From assembly GCA_900316675.1 (NCBI GenBank), contig ONDR01000009.1:1-64000 (forward strand): 64,000 nt of DNA, in the 5' to 3' direction. Origin of the DNA: an uncultured Bacteroidales bacterium. Lineage in GTDB: Bacteria > Bacteroidota > Bacteroidia > Bacteroidales > UBA932. A model generated the notes under the pieces. The model did not search any database and was not told the origin of the DNA. It worked only from the letters and a program-made list of their open reading frames with translations. Positions within the stretch are counted from its first letter, which is position 1. The number at the start of each line of letters is the position of its first letter. This document shows, in pieces, positions 1 through 7,236 of the stretch. Made by a program: the position numbers and the translations under genes.

Positions 1-52
1 CACCATCGCCGATGGTACTGCCCCACCAGGTGGGAGAGTAGGTAGCTGCCGT
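1..52 (+). rRNA. rrf: 5S ribosomal RNA, 3' part
   Basis: The first 50 bases read as the 3' third of a bacterial 5S rRNA: a helix IV/V region followed by a conserved stretch of the form GGGAGAGTAGGT and the closing CTGCC. The 5' part lies before the window, so this is the tail of an rRNA operon transcribed on the plus strand. A strong terminator follows directly. The exact 3' end cannot be fixed without the pairing partner in helix I. Confidence 0.85.
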
Positions 53-59
53 TCTTCGG

Positions 60-96
60 GACTCCGGTCGACACACGTCGATCGGAGTCTTTTTTT
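60..96 (+). terminator. Rho-independent terminator of the rRNA operon
   Basis: A 13-bp stem (60-72 paired with 77-89, one G-U pair) closes a four-base loop and is followed by seven T residues at 90-96. It sits about 8 bases after the 5S rRNA, as expected for the end of an rRNA operon. Confidence 0.92.
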
Positions 97-111
97 ATGT
101 CCAGTTGGATA

Positions 112-185
112 GGCTCCCACGCCAAAGGGCAAAATGGTTCGGAAACTTACGCTCCGAACCACATCACCCTTTGGCTGCACGAGCC
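112..185. other. Three-tiered hairpin of unknown function
   Basis: Three perfect inverted repeats are nested around one centre: 112-116 with 181-185 (5 bp), 122-129 with 167-174 (8 bp) and 135-143 with 153-161 (9 bp). They are separated by nearly symmetric internal loops of five to six bases and closed by a nine-base loop. The element lies between the rRNA terminator and the pssA terminator and encodes no convincing protein. It could be a structured RNA, a palindromic repeat element or a backup terminator; the sequence alone does not decide. Confidence 0.6.
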
Positions 186-200
186 CTGCGCACCAGGGAA

Positions 201-230
201 AAGAAAAAAGACAGGCGGGGGCCTGTCTTT
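201..230 (-). terminator. Rho-independent terminator of pssA
   Basis: A 10-bp perfect stem (206-215 with 221-230) surrounds a five-base G loop. Read on the minus strand it is followed by a T-rich tract (the A run at 201-209). It lies 24 bases after the pssA stop and ends the pepC-pssA transcript. Confidence 0.85.
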
Positions 231-253
231 GGGAAGAGGGTATTGGGTGTTGA

Positions 254-985
254 TTATTTTCGAACCAGCAGGAAGGCGAGGTTGATAAGGATGTAGGAAA
301 GGAAGGAGGCGAAGATAACTGTAGCCCAGGAGAGGCCCAGAATAGCCACCACAACGACAGCAATAGCAGTAATGCTGAAGAAAGCAATACGCTTGAAACC
401 ATCGACAGTTGCAGCAGCATCAGAATGATCTCCACCAAACTTCATCGCAAACATAGGAACCTCGCTGACCATAAGGAAGGAAAGCACGGCAGCAAGCACC
501 GGAACAAACCATCCAAGGCCCAGGAGGCAGCCAGCAAAACTGTCCGGAGCAACGGTAACAAGATAAGCGAAAGAACCGCAAATCATAGCTGCAGCAGGGC
601 AGGGAAGGCCGATGAATGAAAGATGCTGCCTGGTATCAATATTGAACTTGGCAAGACGGAAGGCCGTGGCGATGGCAAAGATAAGAGGAAGCCAAACATA
701 CCAAGGCATGCCAAAAGCAGCATCACGGGACACCTGGAATAACATAAGCGCCGGCAAAACGCCGAAGCTTACAAGATCGCACAAGGAATCCAGCTGCTTT
801 CCAAGCTCTGAATAAGCATGCAGCAAACGCGCAGCAAAGCCATCAAAGAAATCCGCCACAGCAGCGCCAAGCATGAATAGGAAGCCCGTATCAGGACGTC
901 CGTTCAATGTGAAAATCACCCCAAGAACCCCGCAGGCGAGATTCATTGAGGTGATTGTATCCGGAATAATCTTGGTAATACCCAT
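254..985 (-). CDS. pssA: CDP-diacylglycerol-serine O-phosphatidyltransferase
   Basis: This integral membrane enzyme transfers a phosphatidyl group from CDP-diacylglycerol to L-serine, giving phosphatidylserine, the precursor of phosphatidylethanolamine. The CDP-alcohol phosphatidyltransferase signature is complete: D45, D48-G49, A52-R53, G62, D66 and D70 have the family spacing (DxxDGxxARx8Gx3Dx3D). Several hydrophobic segments follow. At 243 residues the length is normal. The start codon overlaps the stop of the upstream peptidase gene as TAATG, so the two are probably translationally coupled. The downstream pathway enzymes psd and cdsA lie elsewhere in the window (41919-43411). Confidence 0.95.
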   Translation of the reverse strand: MGITKIIPDTITSMNLACGVLGVIFTLNGRPDTGFLFMLGAAVADFFDGFAARLLHAYSELGKQLDSLCDLVSFGVLPALMLFQVSRDAAFGMPWYVWLPLIFAIATAFRLAKFNIDTRQHLSFIGLPCPAAAMICGSFAYLVTVAPDSFAGCLLGLGWFVPVLAAVLSFLMVSEVPMFAMKFGGDHSDAAATVDGFKRIAFFSITAIAVVVVAILGLSWATVIFASFLSYILINLAFLLVRK

Positions 986-2187
986 TATTTAATTCCAAGC
1001 TTAGACTTAAGAGCCTTGGGAAGAGCATCCTTGTGCATCATGATGCCAAGAACCTTGCCACGGCAGAAAGCATCTGACATGTACCAGAGACCTTTGTACT
1101 TGCCGCTTTCACCCCAGGAATTCTTAATCATAATGTATTTGTTACCAAACTGATCCTTGGCAATACCGTAAGCCTGCATGCCATGGTCGTCAGTGGTAGA
1201 TTTCTCGTCGTAACCCTTCTGACGGTAAGCCTGATCAGCTACGATCTCCTTGGGAGCCTCTGCAGGCTTCTCCTCGGCCTTTTTCTCATCAGCCTTACCT
1301 ACCCAGCGCTCCTGGTCTGAACCAGAAGTAGAAGCCTTGGGATCGATAAGAAGAGCGGTACCATTGCGGGTGAAACCGGGCTCACTTACGTCACCGCCCC
1401 AGCAAGTGGTATAACCATTCTCAAGAGCATAGTAAAGGGCATCCATAAGCTCGTCGATAGGAACATTGTAGGCCTGATCCCTGCGCCAGTTATCACAAAC
1501 CTCTACAGCGAAGGTGGTGTAGAATGGATGATGGGTGAAGGAAGTAAGGGTGATATAATCATCAGCGTTCAGCTTGAATGAGTCACGATAAGAAGCAGGA
1601 GTGTATTTCTTGCCCTTGTATTCGAACTCAGTGGGGCATTCGCCGAAGTAAGCGTCCATGATGCCCTTGAAACCATTCTTCCATGCGGTAGAAAGCTTCT
1701 TATTGGGGTTCTTTGCAATTGCATCTACATATGCCTTGGCAACGGCGTCAATCTCTCCGTGAACAGGGAGCTCTGTGCCATAGTTAAGGCCGGGCATAAC
1801 CTCTGTAGGTACAAGACCATAGTTCTTCATAATGTGGTGAACAGCATCCTCGCTCCAGCTGCCGGCAGCGAAACCAAGGTGACCATCCATGCGAACGAAC
1901 TCTTCTGCCCTGTCCTGATAAGACTTGCTTACAACGAACATCCTGGAGAAATCAGGATAATCAGCCTCTTTAAGATTGTTGATACGGATAGCCTCTGACT
2001 CAAGGAAAGCAAGTGCAGAGAAGCACCAGCAGGTACCGGAACGGTTCTGGTTCTTGATAGAGGTAATAGGATTCTCCTTTACAACGGTGAAGGTTAGTCC
2101 GGGATCAGCGGCTTTGGGCTGTGCCAATGCGCTGAAAGGGAGTACGATTGCAGCAATGGCTGCTGCGAACAATGTTTTCTTTACCAT
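985..2187 (-). CDS. Secreted C1 (bleomycin hydrolase-like) aminopeptidase
   Basis: A papain-superfamily cysteine peptidase related to bleomycin hydrolase/aminopeptidase C, which trims residues from peptide N-termini. A signal peptide covers about residues 1-22 (cleavage after ALA), so it is exported. The oxyanion Gln47 and catalytic Cys53 lie in a NQNRSGTCWCFS block corresponding to the NQG.CGSCWAF box. The catalytic His (DDHGM) and Asn (KNSWG) are near the C-terminus. A charged E/K/P-rich stretch precedes the His region. The 400-residue length suits the exported Bacteroidota subfamily. It leads a two-gene operon with pssA; no functional link is obvious. Confidence 0.9.
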   Translation of the reverse strand: MVKKTLFAAAIAAIVLPFSALAQPKAADPGLTFTVVKENPITSIKNQNRSGTCWCFSALAFLESEAIRINNLKEADYPDFSRMFVVSKSYQDRAEEFVRMDGHLGFAAGSWSEDAVHHIMKNYGLVPTEVMPGLNYGTELPVHGEIDAVAKAYVDAIAKNPNKKLSTAWKNGFKGIMDAYFGECPTEFEYKGKKYTPASYRDSFKLNADDYITLTSFTHHPFYTTFAVEVCDNWRRDQAYNVPIDELMDALYYALENGYTTCWGGDVSEPGFTRNGTALLIDPKASTSGSDQERWVGKADEKKAEEKPAEAPKEIVADQAYRQKGYDEKSTTDDHGMQAYGIAKDQFGNKYIMIKNSWGESGKYKGLWYMSDAFCRGKVLGIMMHKDALPKALKSKLGIK

Positions 2188-2263
2188 ATTATGATGTATT
2201 TATGTTTCCGAATTGCGAATCTAATAATTTATTGTGATATTTACAAGAAGAAACAAGGCATAC

Positions 2264-2878
2264 ATGCAAAGGATTTATTATTTTCATGGAATGGGCGGAG
2301 GCTCTGACAGCCGCATTCCATCCATATTGAAGGAGCATCTGCCGCAAGGCATTGAGTTGTATGTGCGTACGTACGACTTCGACCCCGAAGTGGCCCATGC
2401 CCAGGCGGAAGCCTGGATGAAGGAACTTGCCCCCGATCTGGTGATAGGCGAGTCTCTTGGTGCCCTGCATGCCTTAAGAGTGCCTGATGTTCCCAGGGTT
2501 CTTGTTTCCCCTGCGCTTGGCGCCCCATCATGGATGCGGTTTTATTCCGCAATCTCTCTTATACCGGGCGTGACAGCGCTCCTGGACAGGATGTACAAGC
2601 CAAGGGAAGGGGATAGGCAACCATTGCATTTTAAGCATAGTATCCTTAAAAAATATGCCGCTCACGGCCGTGAGGCGATGCTTCCCAATGGCGGCAGCAC
2701 CTTCGCCTTCTTTGGCCGGCACGACCATTATCTTAAGTGGAGAGTCGTAAACATCGGCAAATATGAAAAGATGTTCGGCAAGACATATACCGTTTATGAT
2801 GGGACTCATTTCATGGAAGAGGAATATGTACTGGACCTCCTGCTCCCAAAAGTGCTGGAAATCCTAAAAAATTATTAA
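2264..2878 (+). CDS. YqiA-like alpha/beta-hydrolase (esterase)
   Basis: A small cytosolic alpha/beta-hydrolase of 204 residues. The N-terminal YFHGMGGG strand-loop supplies the oxyanion hole, the nucleophile elbow is GESLG with Ser64, and the likely Asp (FGRHDHY) and His (GTHFME) of the triad are near the C-terminus. The natural substrate is unknown; relatives hydrolyse short acyl esters. An in-frame ATG at 2234 would add ten residues, but the conserved fold begins directly at the ATG at 2264, which I prefer. It is divergent from the pepC gene and followed closely by the lipoprotein operon. Confidence 0.8.
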   Translation: MQRIYYFHGMGGGSDSRIPSILKEHLPQGIELYVRTYDFDPEVAHAQAEAWMKELAPDLVIGESLGALHALRVPDVPRVLVSPALGAPSWMRFYSAISLIPGVTALLDRMYKPREGDRQPLHFKHSILKKYAAHGREAMLPNGGSTFAFFGRHDHYLKWRVVNIGKYEKMFGKTYTVYDGTHFMEEEYVLDLLLPKVLEILKNY

Positions 2879-2883
2879 TTTTG
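2876..2883 (+). promoter_or_regulatory. Candidate -7 element for the lipoprotein-rlmI operon
   Basis: TAATTTTG fits the Bacteroidota -7 consensus TAnnTTTG and lies 20 bases before the ATG of the following lipoprotein gene. No clear -33 TTG is seen at the right distance, so read-through from the upstream hydrolase gene is also possible. Confidence 0.4.
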
Positions 2884-2903
2884 CAAGAAATATTGTCCAC
2901 AAT

Positions 2904-4082
2904 ATGAAAAGAACCATAATATTGGCTGCATCCACCTGTATTGCAATGCTCCTGGCATCATGCAAAGGACCGGAAGTGCAGGGAGAAAAGGTAGGGGAAT
3001 ATACCCAGAGCCTTATTTCCGATACAACACAAAACGCCTACCAGATCATTTCACTGTCCAGGAATAAGAACATCCAGGGCAACATAGCCGTTATCGGAGA
3101 ACCGGAATTTACGCTTCTTGTAAGCGAAAACCTGGTAAAAAGCGATATGTTTGACAATATCAACGGCAAACTGAATCCCGACGGACTCCCGGACTTTGCC
3201 GGAGAAACCATATGCCCCACATTGGACTCTTTTAACAGCCCGTATGCTTCATTCCTGACTGCAGGCAAGGAAGACGCCCTTTCCGGAGTAAACGTATATA
3301 ACTTTGTCGCTGCACTGGATACGGCATGCTATCTGAACGCTTACGACACAGAGAAAATCCTGCATAAGTCAAGAGCAAAACTCGTTGTCTTATCTAGCTT
3401 ATATTCAAGTTCTTACGGTAAAAAAGACATTGACACTCTAAGAGTTCTTACCAATTCCAGAGTGCAGATCGTAGCTCCTGTAAATGCAATGCTTGACCAG
3501 GCCTGGGAACTCTGTGGAAATGGACTTAACCTGGGTGTTTGGACATCTAAGGAGATACTTGACAGCGGTATTTACCCCGAAGCTATAGAAGACGAAAAAG
3601 AGTCAAGAAAGGATTTGGCAGCATCATATGTTGTTATCGCCCCTGATACTGCGAGCACCGTTGCCGGCCGCTTCCTGGACTTTATGAAACAGTATTCCGC
3701 ATCCGGCGATGCTGTAAAGAAACTCTCCGCCATAGTTGTGGATGATATGTCTGTCCCGGTAGATGAACTCCGTGAGGCTGTAAAGTCCGTCATGGCCGTA
3801 GATCAGGACAGGTATCTTACCTACCTTAACTATATGTCTCCGGACCTTAAGGTGATAGATCTTAGGGAAGCTGTCGCTACTGCATGCTACCGCATTCTTC
3901 GCTCTCAGAATATATTTACCCACAAGATTGCGTATCCGCAGGTTAAACTATATGTTACAACTGCGTCAGAGCGCGATAAATCATATGTTACCCTGGAACT
4001 GAAGGATAAGTATCTCCCTGAAGACCTTAGGCAGTTCATGATCACAAATACCCCCAATATCTTTGCCGAATATGTTCGTTAA
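2904..4082 (+). CDS. Conserved lipoprotein of unknown function
   Basis: A 392-residue lipoprotein. The type II signal peptide ends in the lipobox LLASC, with Cys20 as the lipidation site; the residue after Cys is Lys. The mature part has no motif I recognise. It is soluble in character with alternating helices and strands, and could form a two-lobed alpha/beta fold, but that is a guess. It is the first gene of a tight operon with an RNase D-like exonuclease (11-base overlap) and rlmI. The neighbours act on RNA in the cytoplasm whereas this protein is on the envelope, so the link is not obvious. Confidence 0.85.
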   Translation: MKRTIILAASTCIAMLLASCKGPEVQGEKVGEYTQSLISDTTQNAYQIISLSRNKNIQGNIAVIGEPEFTLLVSENLVKSDMFDNINGKLNPDGLPDFAGETICPTLDSFNSPYASFLTAGKEDALSGVNVYNFVAALDTACYLNAYDTEKILHKSRAKLVVLSSLYSSSYGKKDIDTLRVLTNSRVQIVAPVNAMLDQAWELCGNGLNLGVWTSKEILDSGIYPEAIEDEKESRKDLAASYVVIAPDTASTVAGRFLDFMKQYSASGDAVKKLSAIVVDDMSVPVDELREAVKSVMAVDQDRYLTYLNYMSPDLKVIDLREAVATACYRILRSQNIFTHKIAYPQVKLYVTTASERDKSYVTLELKDKYLPEDLRQFMITNTPNIFAEYVR

Positions 4083-4728
4083 AAGCATTGAAAACGAGGA
4101 TATAGAACGTCTGCCGTTGGCTGCCTTCGAGGGCAGCATTACGGTTATAGATAAGCCCGGCAAAGCATTCGATCACGCTATAAGGTATCTTAAGACAAAG
4201 CATATAATAGGTTTTGATACTGAATCGAGACCCTGTTTCAGTGCCCATCAGCCGCATTTTGGAGTTTCTCTTCTGCAGCTGAGCGGCTCGGAAAAAGCAT
4301 TCCTGTTCAGAATTAAGTCTTTGGGAATGATGCAGAGCCTTTGCAGCATACTTTCCAACCCGAATATATTGAAGATCGGTGCTGCCGTTGCGGACGATAT
4401 CAAGGGCCTGCAGCAGTACAGGAAGTTCGAGGCCAGAGGTTTTGTGGATCTCCAGAAAATAGTGTGGGAGTGGGGAATAAAAGACAAGAGCGTTAAGAAA
4501 ATGGCAGCCATCATCCTTGGAATGAGGATATCCAAAAGCCAGCAGCTCTCTAACTGGGAGGCTGAAAACTTGTCCGAATCGCAGCAGAAATATGCTGCAA
4601 CCGATGCCTGGGTGTGCAGGGAAATGTACAAAAAGCTTCTTGTGACCGAAAAGAACCCGCTTACTCCGGAGGAGATGGCACCTAAGGTCCCCGAAGCCCA
4701 GCAACACGCAAACGAAGTTATACAATGA
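4072..4728 (+). CDS. RNase D-like 3'-5' exonuclease
   Basis: A DEDDy-family 3'-5' exonuclease domain of 218 residues. The three motifs are visible: Exo I as FDTES, Exo II around the AVADDIKGL segment, and Exo III as YAATDAWVC, where the Asp and the preceding Tyr fit the DEDDy pattern. It has no HRDC domains, unlike classical RNase D, so it is a single-domain relative acting on RNA or DNA 3' ends. A TTG at 4063 is in frame, but the ATG at 4072 gives the better N-terminus. It overlaps the lipoprotein gene by 11 bases and rlmI by an ATGA. Confidence 0.87.
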   Translation: MFVKSIENEDIERLPLAAFEGSITVIDKPGKAFDHAIRYLKTKHIIGFDTESRPCFSAHQPHFGVSLLQLSGSEKAFLFRIKSLGMMQSLCSILSNPNILKIGAAVADDIKGLQQYRKFEARGFVDLQKIVWEWGIKDKSVKKMAAIILGMRISKSQQLSNWEAENLSESQQKYAATDAWVCREMYKKLLVTEKNPLTPEEMAPKVPEAQQHANEVIQ

Positions 4729-5918
4729 TAAAAGTAATCTTGAAAAAGGGCAGGGAAGAGTCTCTAAGACGCTTCCATCCTTGGGTTTTCTCCGGTGCAA
4801 TAGCACAGATTAACGGTAATCCGGCAGAAGGTGACGTGGTTTCCGTCCAGGCCGCTGACGGCAGTTTCCTTGCTATTGGCCACTATCAAGTAGGCTCAAT
4901 CGCAGTACGCGTCCTGAGCTTTGAGCACCAGTCTCTTCCGGCCGATTTCTGGAAGGATACTATAGGTAAAGCCCTGGAAATGAGGAAGGCCTGCGGTTTT
5001 GCAAATGCCGTAGATTCCGACTGCTACCGTCTTGTTCACGGAGAAGGCGACAATCTGCCCGGACTTATCATTGATTACTATAACGGAGTCTGTGTAATGC
5101 AAGCCCATTCGGCCGGCATGTTCAGGGCTAAAAAGCAGATTTGCGAGGCCCTGCAGCAGGTTTACGGACCTTCTTTGAAGGCCGTTTATGACAAGAGTTC
5201 AGGTACCGCACCTTTCAAGGCCGGCCTGGAACTTATTGACGGCTATCTGTATAAGGCCGATGGTTTCAGTGCAGACGAGGAAATTGTGACCGAGGGCGGC
5301 CATAAGTTCTTTGTAAACTGGAGTGAGGGCCAGAAAACCGGCTTCTTCCTTGACCAGAGGGTAAACCGCGCCCTTGTAGAAAAGTATGCCCAGGGCCGCA
5401 GGGTACTGAACCTTTTCTGCTATACCGGCGGTTTTTCAATCTACGCCCTTGGCGGAGGCGCTGTTCATGTAGATTCAGTAGACAGCTCTGCGAAAGCCAT
5501 GTCCATGGTGGACAAAAATGTGGCTTTGAACGGCTTTGAGCCGCAGATGCATACAAGCTATTGCGAAGACGCCATCGATTTCCTTAAAAAGATTCCCGAG
5601 GATTCGTACGACCTGATGATAGTGGATCCTCCGGCATTTGCGAAGCATAGAGGAGCCCTGAGCAACGCTTTAAGGGCTTACCAGAGGCTGAATGCCTCCG
5701 CTATCTCTAAGGTGGCTCCTGGCGGCTTCGTTTTCACTTTCAGCTGTTCCCAGGCCGTGGACAAGGAAGCATTTGCCCTGGCAGTGTTCTCTGCTGCCGC
5801 CCAAACAGGAAGAAAGGTCAGAATTCTGGCTCGTCTAAGCCAGCCTTCCGACCATCCTGTCTCTATTTATCACCCTGAAGGTGAATACCTTAAAGGTCTG
5901 CTTCTTTACGTAGAGTAA
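4725..5918 (+). CDS. rlmI: 23S rRNA (cytosine-C5) methyltransferase, RlmI type
   Basis: An SAM-dependent methyltransferase of the RlmI/YccW family, which makes m5C at position 1962 of E. coli 23S rRNA. An N-terminal PUA domain (about residues 1-75, starting with a HPWVFSGAI block) precedes an EEHUB-like region and a Rossmann fold. Motif I is LNLFCYTGGFS and motif IV DPPAFAKHRG. A conserved Cys in FSCSQAV matches the catalytic C-terminal Cys. At 397 residues it has the family length. It is coupled to the upstream exonuclease by ATGA, and its last 29 bases overlap the tail of a convergent lipoprotein gene. Confidence 0.92.
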   Translation: MIKVILKKGREESLRRFHPWVFSGAIAQINGNPAEGDVVSVQAADGSFLAIGHYQVGSIAVRVLSFEHQSLPADFWKDTIGKALEMRKACGFANAVDSDCYRLVHGEGDNLPGLIIDYYNGVCVMQAHSAGMFRAKKQICEALQQVYGPSLKAVYDKSSGTAPFKAGLELIDGYLYKADGFSADEEIVTEGGHKFFVNWSEGQKTGFFLDQRVNRALVEKYAQGRRVLNLFCYTGGFSIYALGGGAVHVDSVDSSAKAMSMVDKNVALNGFEPQMHTSYCEDAIDFLKKIPEDSYDLMIVDPPAFAKHRGALSNALRAYQRLNASAISKVAPGGFVFTFSCSQAVDKEAFALAVFSAAAQTGRKVRILARLSQPSDHPVSIYHPEGEYLKGLLLYVE

Positions 5919-6594
5919 GCTCCTTTCCAACTTCCAGATTGCCCGCATAGCTTAATACGGGTTCTTTGCACATATCCTGGGGGTTGGTTCCAGGCTGTCC
6001 CTGGGGAATTGGTTCTCCCAGCAGGCTGAACAACTGTACCCAGTAAATGGGGAATTCTCCGTCTTTAGCCTTGAAGTTCATGGGGTTGCTCTTAAAGATT
6101 TTGTTTCCCTTTGAATCAAGATAGCTGAACTGGATCAGCTCAGTGCAGTAAAGGGCGTCGTTGTCCGGGAGGAAATGAACGTCGTATCCGCGTCCGCAGA
6201 AGGTCTTTGCACGCTCTACGGCAGCGTTTACATCACAGGTGTCAGGAAGCCTCTTTACGATGAAAGTAGGGTAGGAACCGTCCCTGAGTTTAAAATCTTT
6301 GAGCGTAGTGTCAAGAGGATGACGGTCTACGCCATGTTTGATGGTAGCGTCGATGACAAAAACAGAGTCGCCTTTGACTTCTATGATGCCGGCATGAATC
6401 AGGTTAAGGGTGTCGTTTCCGGTGGCATCCTTTATAGCATCAGCAATTGAATTGGTGTCCAGGGAATAGTCAGACGGTATTCCAAAGAACAAGATGTCCC
6501 CGTTATGAAGTTTATTGTCCTGCTTGCTGCAGCAGCTTGCAATCAGTGCGATGCTGACGCCAACAGATAAAAGTACGTTGATAACCTTTTTCAT
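5890..6594 (-). CDS. YiiX/NlpC-P60-like papain-fold lipoprotein
   Basis: A lipoprotein of 234 residues with lipobox LIASC (Cys21). The mature part resembles the permuted papain-like YiiX/YebB family: a His in NLIHAGI (His67) comes before a Cys in ALYCTELIQ (Cys150), the reverse of the normal papain order. The opening motif NGDILFF is also typical. Relatives are amidases or hydrolases of the cell envelope, but the substrate is unknown. An ATG at 6627 would add 11 residues that do not look like a signal peptide, so the ATG at 6594 is chosen. The 3' end overlaps rlmI by 29 bases. Confidence 0.82.
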   Translation of the reverse strand: MKKVINVLLSVGVSIALIASCCSKQDNKLHNGDILFFGIPSDYSLDTNSIADAIKDATGNDTLNLIHAGIIEVKGDSVFVIDATIKHGVDRHPLDTTLKDFKLRDGSYPTFIVKRLPDTCDVNAAVERAKTFCGRGYDVHFLPDNDALYCTELIQFSYLDSKGNKIFKSNPMNFKAKDGEFPIYWVQLFSLLGEPIPQGQPGTNPQDMCKEPVLSYAGNLEVGKELTLRKEADL

Positions 6595-6612
6595 AATATC
6601 TCCTTTAAATGA

Positions 6613-6640
6613 AAATACCCCTGACAAAAGTCAGAGGTGT
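6613..6640 (-). terminator. Probable terminator of tRNA-Cys
   Basis: An imperfect stem (about 6614-6622 with 6627-6635, one mismatch, loop AAAA) lies between the 3' end of tRNA-Cys and the lipoprotein start. On the minus strand it is followed by a short T-rich stretch. It probably ends the tRNA transcript, with some read-through possible. Confidence 0.55.
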
Positions 6641-6644
6641 TTAG

Positions 6645-6715
6645 AGGTGCGAAGCGGAATCGAACCGCTGTAGCAGGTTTTGCAGACCTGTGCCTAACCG
6701 CTCGGCCATCGCACC
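6645..6715 (-). tRNA. tRNA-Cys (GCA)
   Basis: A 71-nt tRNA. The seven-base acceptor stem pairs 6709-6715 with 6646-6652. The anticodon loop reads CTGCAAA, giving anticodon GCA for cysteine. The T-arm carries GGTTCGATTCC and the discriminator is U, as expected for tRNA-Cys. The CCA end is not encoded. It has its own promoter 12 bases upstream. Confidence 0.95.
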
Positions 6716-6726
6716 GAAAAGGATTA

Positions 6727-6757
6727 CAAAGGTACACAAAAAATCATAAAATCCAAA
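6727..6757 (-). promoter_or_regulatory. Promoter of tRNA-Cys
   Basis: On the minus strand this reads TTTG (6757-6754), exactly 19 bases, then TACCTTTG (6734-6727), an ideal Bacteroidota -33/-7 promoter. Transcription should begin within about ten bases of the tRNA 5' end. Confidence 0.85.
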
Positions 6758-7053
6758 TCCAATTTTATAAAAATAATAAAGTACAGCATACTCTTTCTAT
6801 AAAAAGAAAATGAGGTTGAAGATGTTGTTCGTAAGAAGTAAAAATTCTTAAAAATTTTTCATTACGAAGTGAAAGCAAATAAATATTATAAAATCGTTTT
6901 AGTGTAAGGAATTGATTTTATAGTAACGTTTTATATTAAGGAACACCCCCTTATTTTAATCGTTTTAGGATGAATTTAACTGTTCCTAATTTCCTGCTAA
7001 TTAATCAATTATACTGAAATTATGATTTTTATAAAAAATTCAATTGTAAAATT
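6758..7053. other. AT-rich spacer without a gene
   Basis: About 300 AT-rich bases separate the divergent promoters of tRNA-Cys and the small RNA. I see no credible ORF. A TTCGTAA/TTACGAA inverted repeat lies near 6820-6860, and two similar ATCGTTTTAG segments occur near 6890 and 6960. Neither has an assigned role. Confidence 0.6.
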
Positions 7054-7083
7054 TTGGATTTAAAAAATTAAGACTTACCTTTG
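7054..7083 (+). promoter_or_regulatory. Promoter of the candidate small RNA
   Basis: TTG at 7054-7056, a 19-base spacer, and TACCTTTG at 7076-7083 match the Bacteroidota promoter consensus fully. No protein start follows within reach, and the transcript would end at the terminator at 7201-7236. This identifies a non-coding transcription unit. Confidence 0.82.
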
Positions 7084-7088
7084 CAATA

Positions 7089-7236
7089 GAGTTGATGGGG
7101 TAGTGATTCCTTGTGACTCTTTGGTTATTAGTTTTAGTGTTATTAATTATGTGGTTTAGCAAGCGTGTTCGCACGTGAGTGTCAATTGCTTGCAAGGATG
7201 GAGCTGAGCCTTTAAAAGGGTCGGCTCTTTTCTTTT
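7089..7236 (+). ncRNA. Candidate small RNA, possibly 6S-like
   Basis: A transcription unit of about 148 nt defined by a strong promoter upstream and an intrinsic terminator at its end. It has no ORF of note. A rod-like fold is possible: CCTTG at 7109-7113 can pair with CAAGG at 7193-7197, GCAAGC at 7159-7164 with GCTTGC at 7188-7193 (these last two pairings compete for one base), and a small UUCG hairpin lies at 7164-7175. A long AU-rich internal region remains unpaired. Size and shape recall 6S RNA, the RNA polymerase-binding regulator, or the Bacteroidales-1 RNA motif, but no family was tested. Confidence 0.55.
7201..7236 (+). terminator. Terminator of the candidate small RNA
   Basis: A 12-bp stem with one mismatch (7201-7212 with 7216-7227) is followed by TTTCTTTT. 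The plus-strand T tract shows that it ends the small RNA rather than the convergent maf gene, whose stop lies at 7235. Confidence 0.8.

Noticed and set aside
97-296. Two overlapping plus-strand frames of about 62 codons
   Set aside because: They span the triple hairpin and the pssA terminator, lack a promoter after the rRNA terminator and have no protein-like composition.
4042-4806. 254-codon frame on the minus strand
   Set aside because: It is the antisense shadow of the RNase D-like and rlmI genes, whose motifs are clear on the plus strand.
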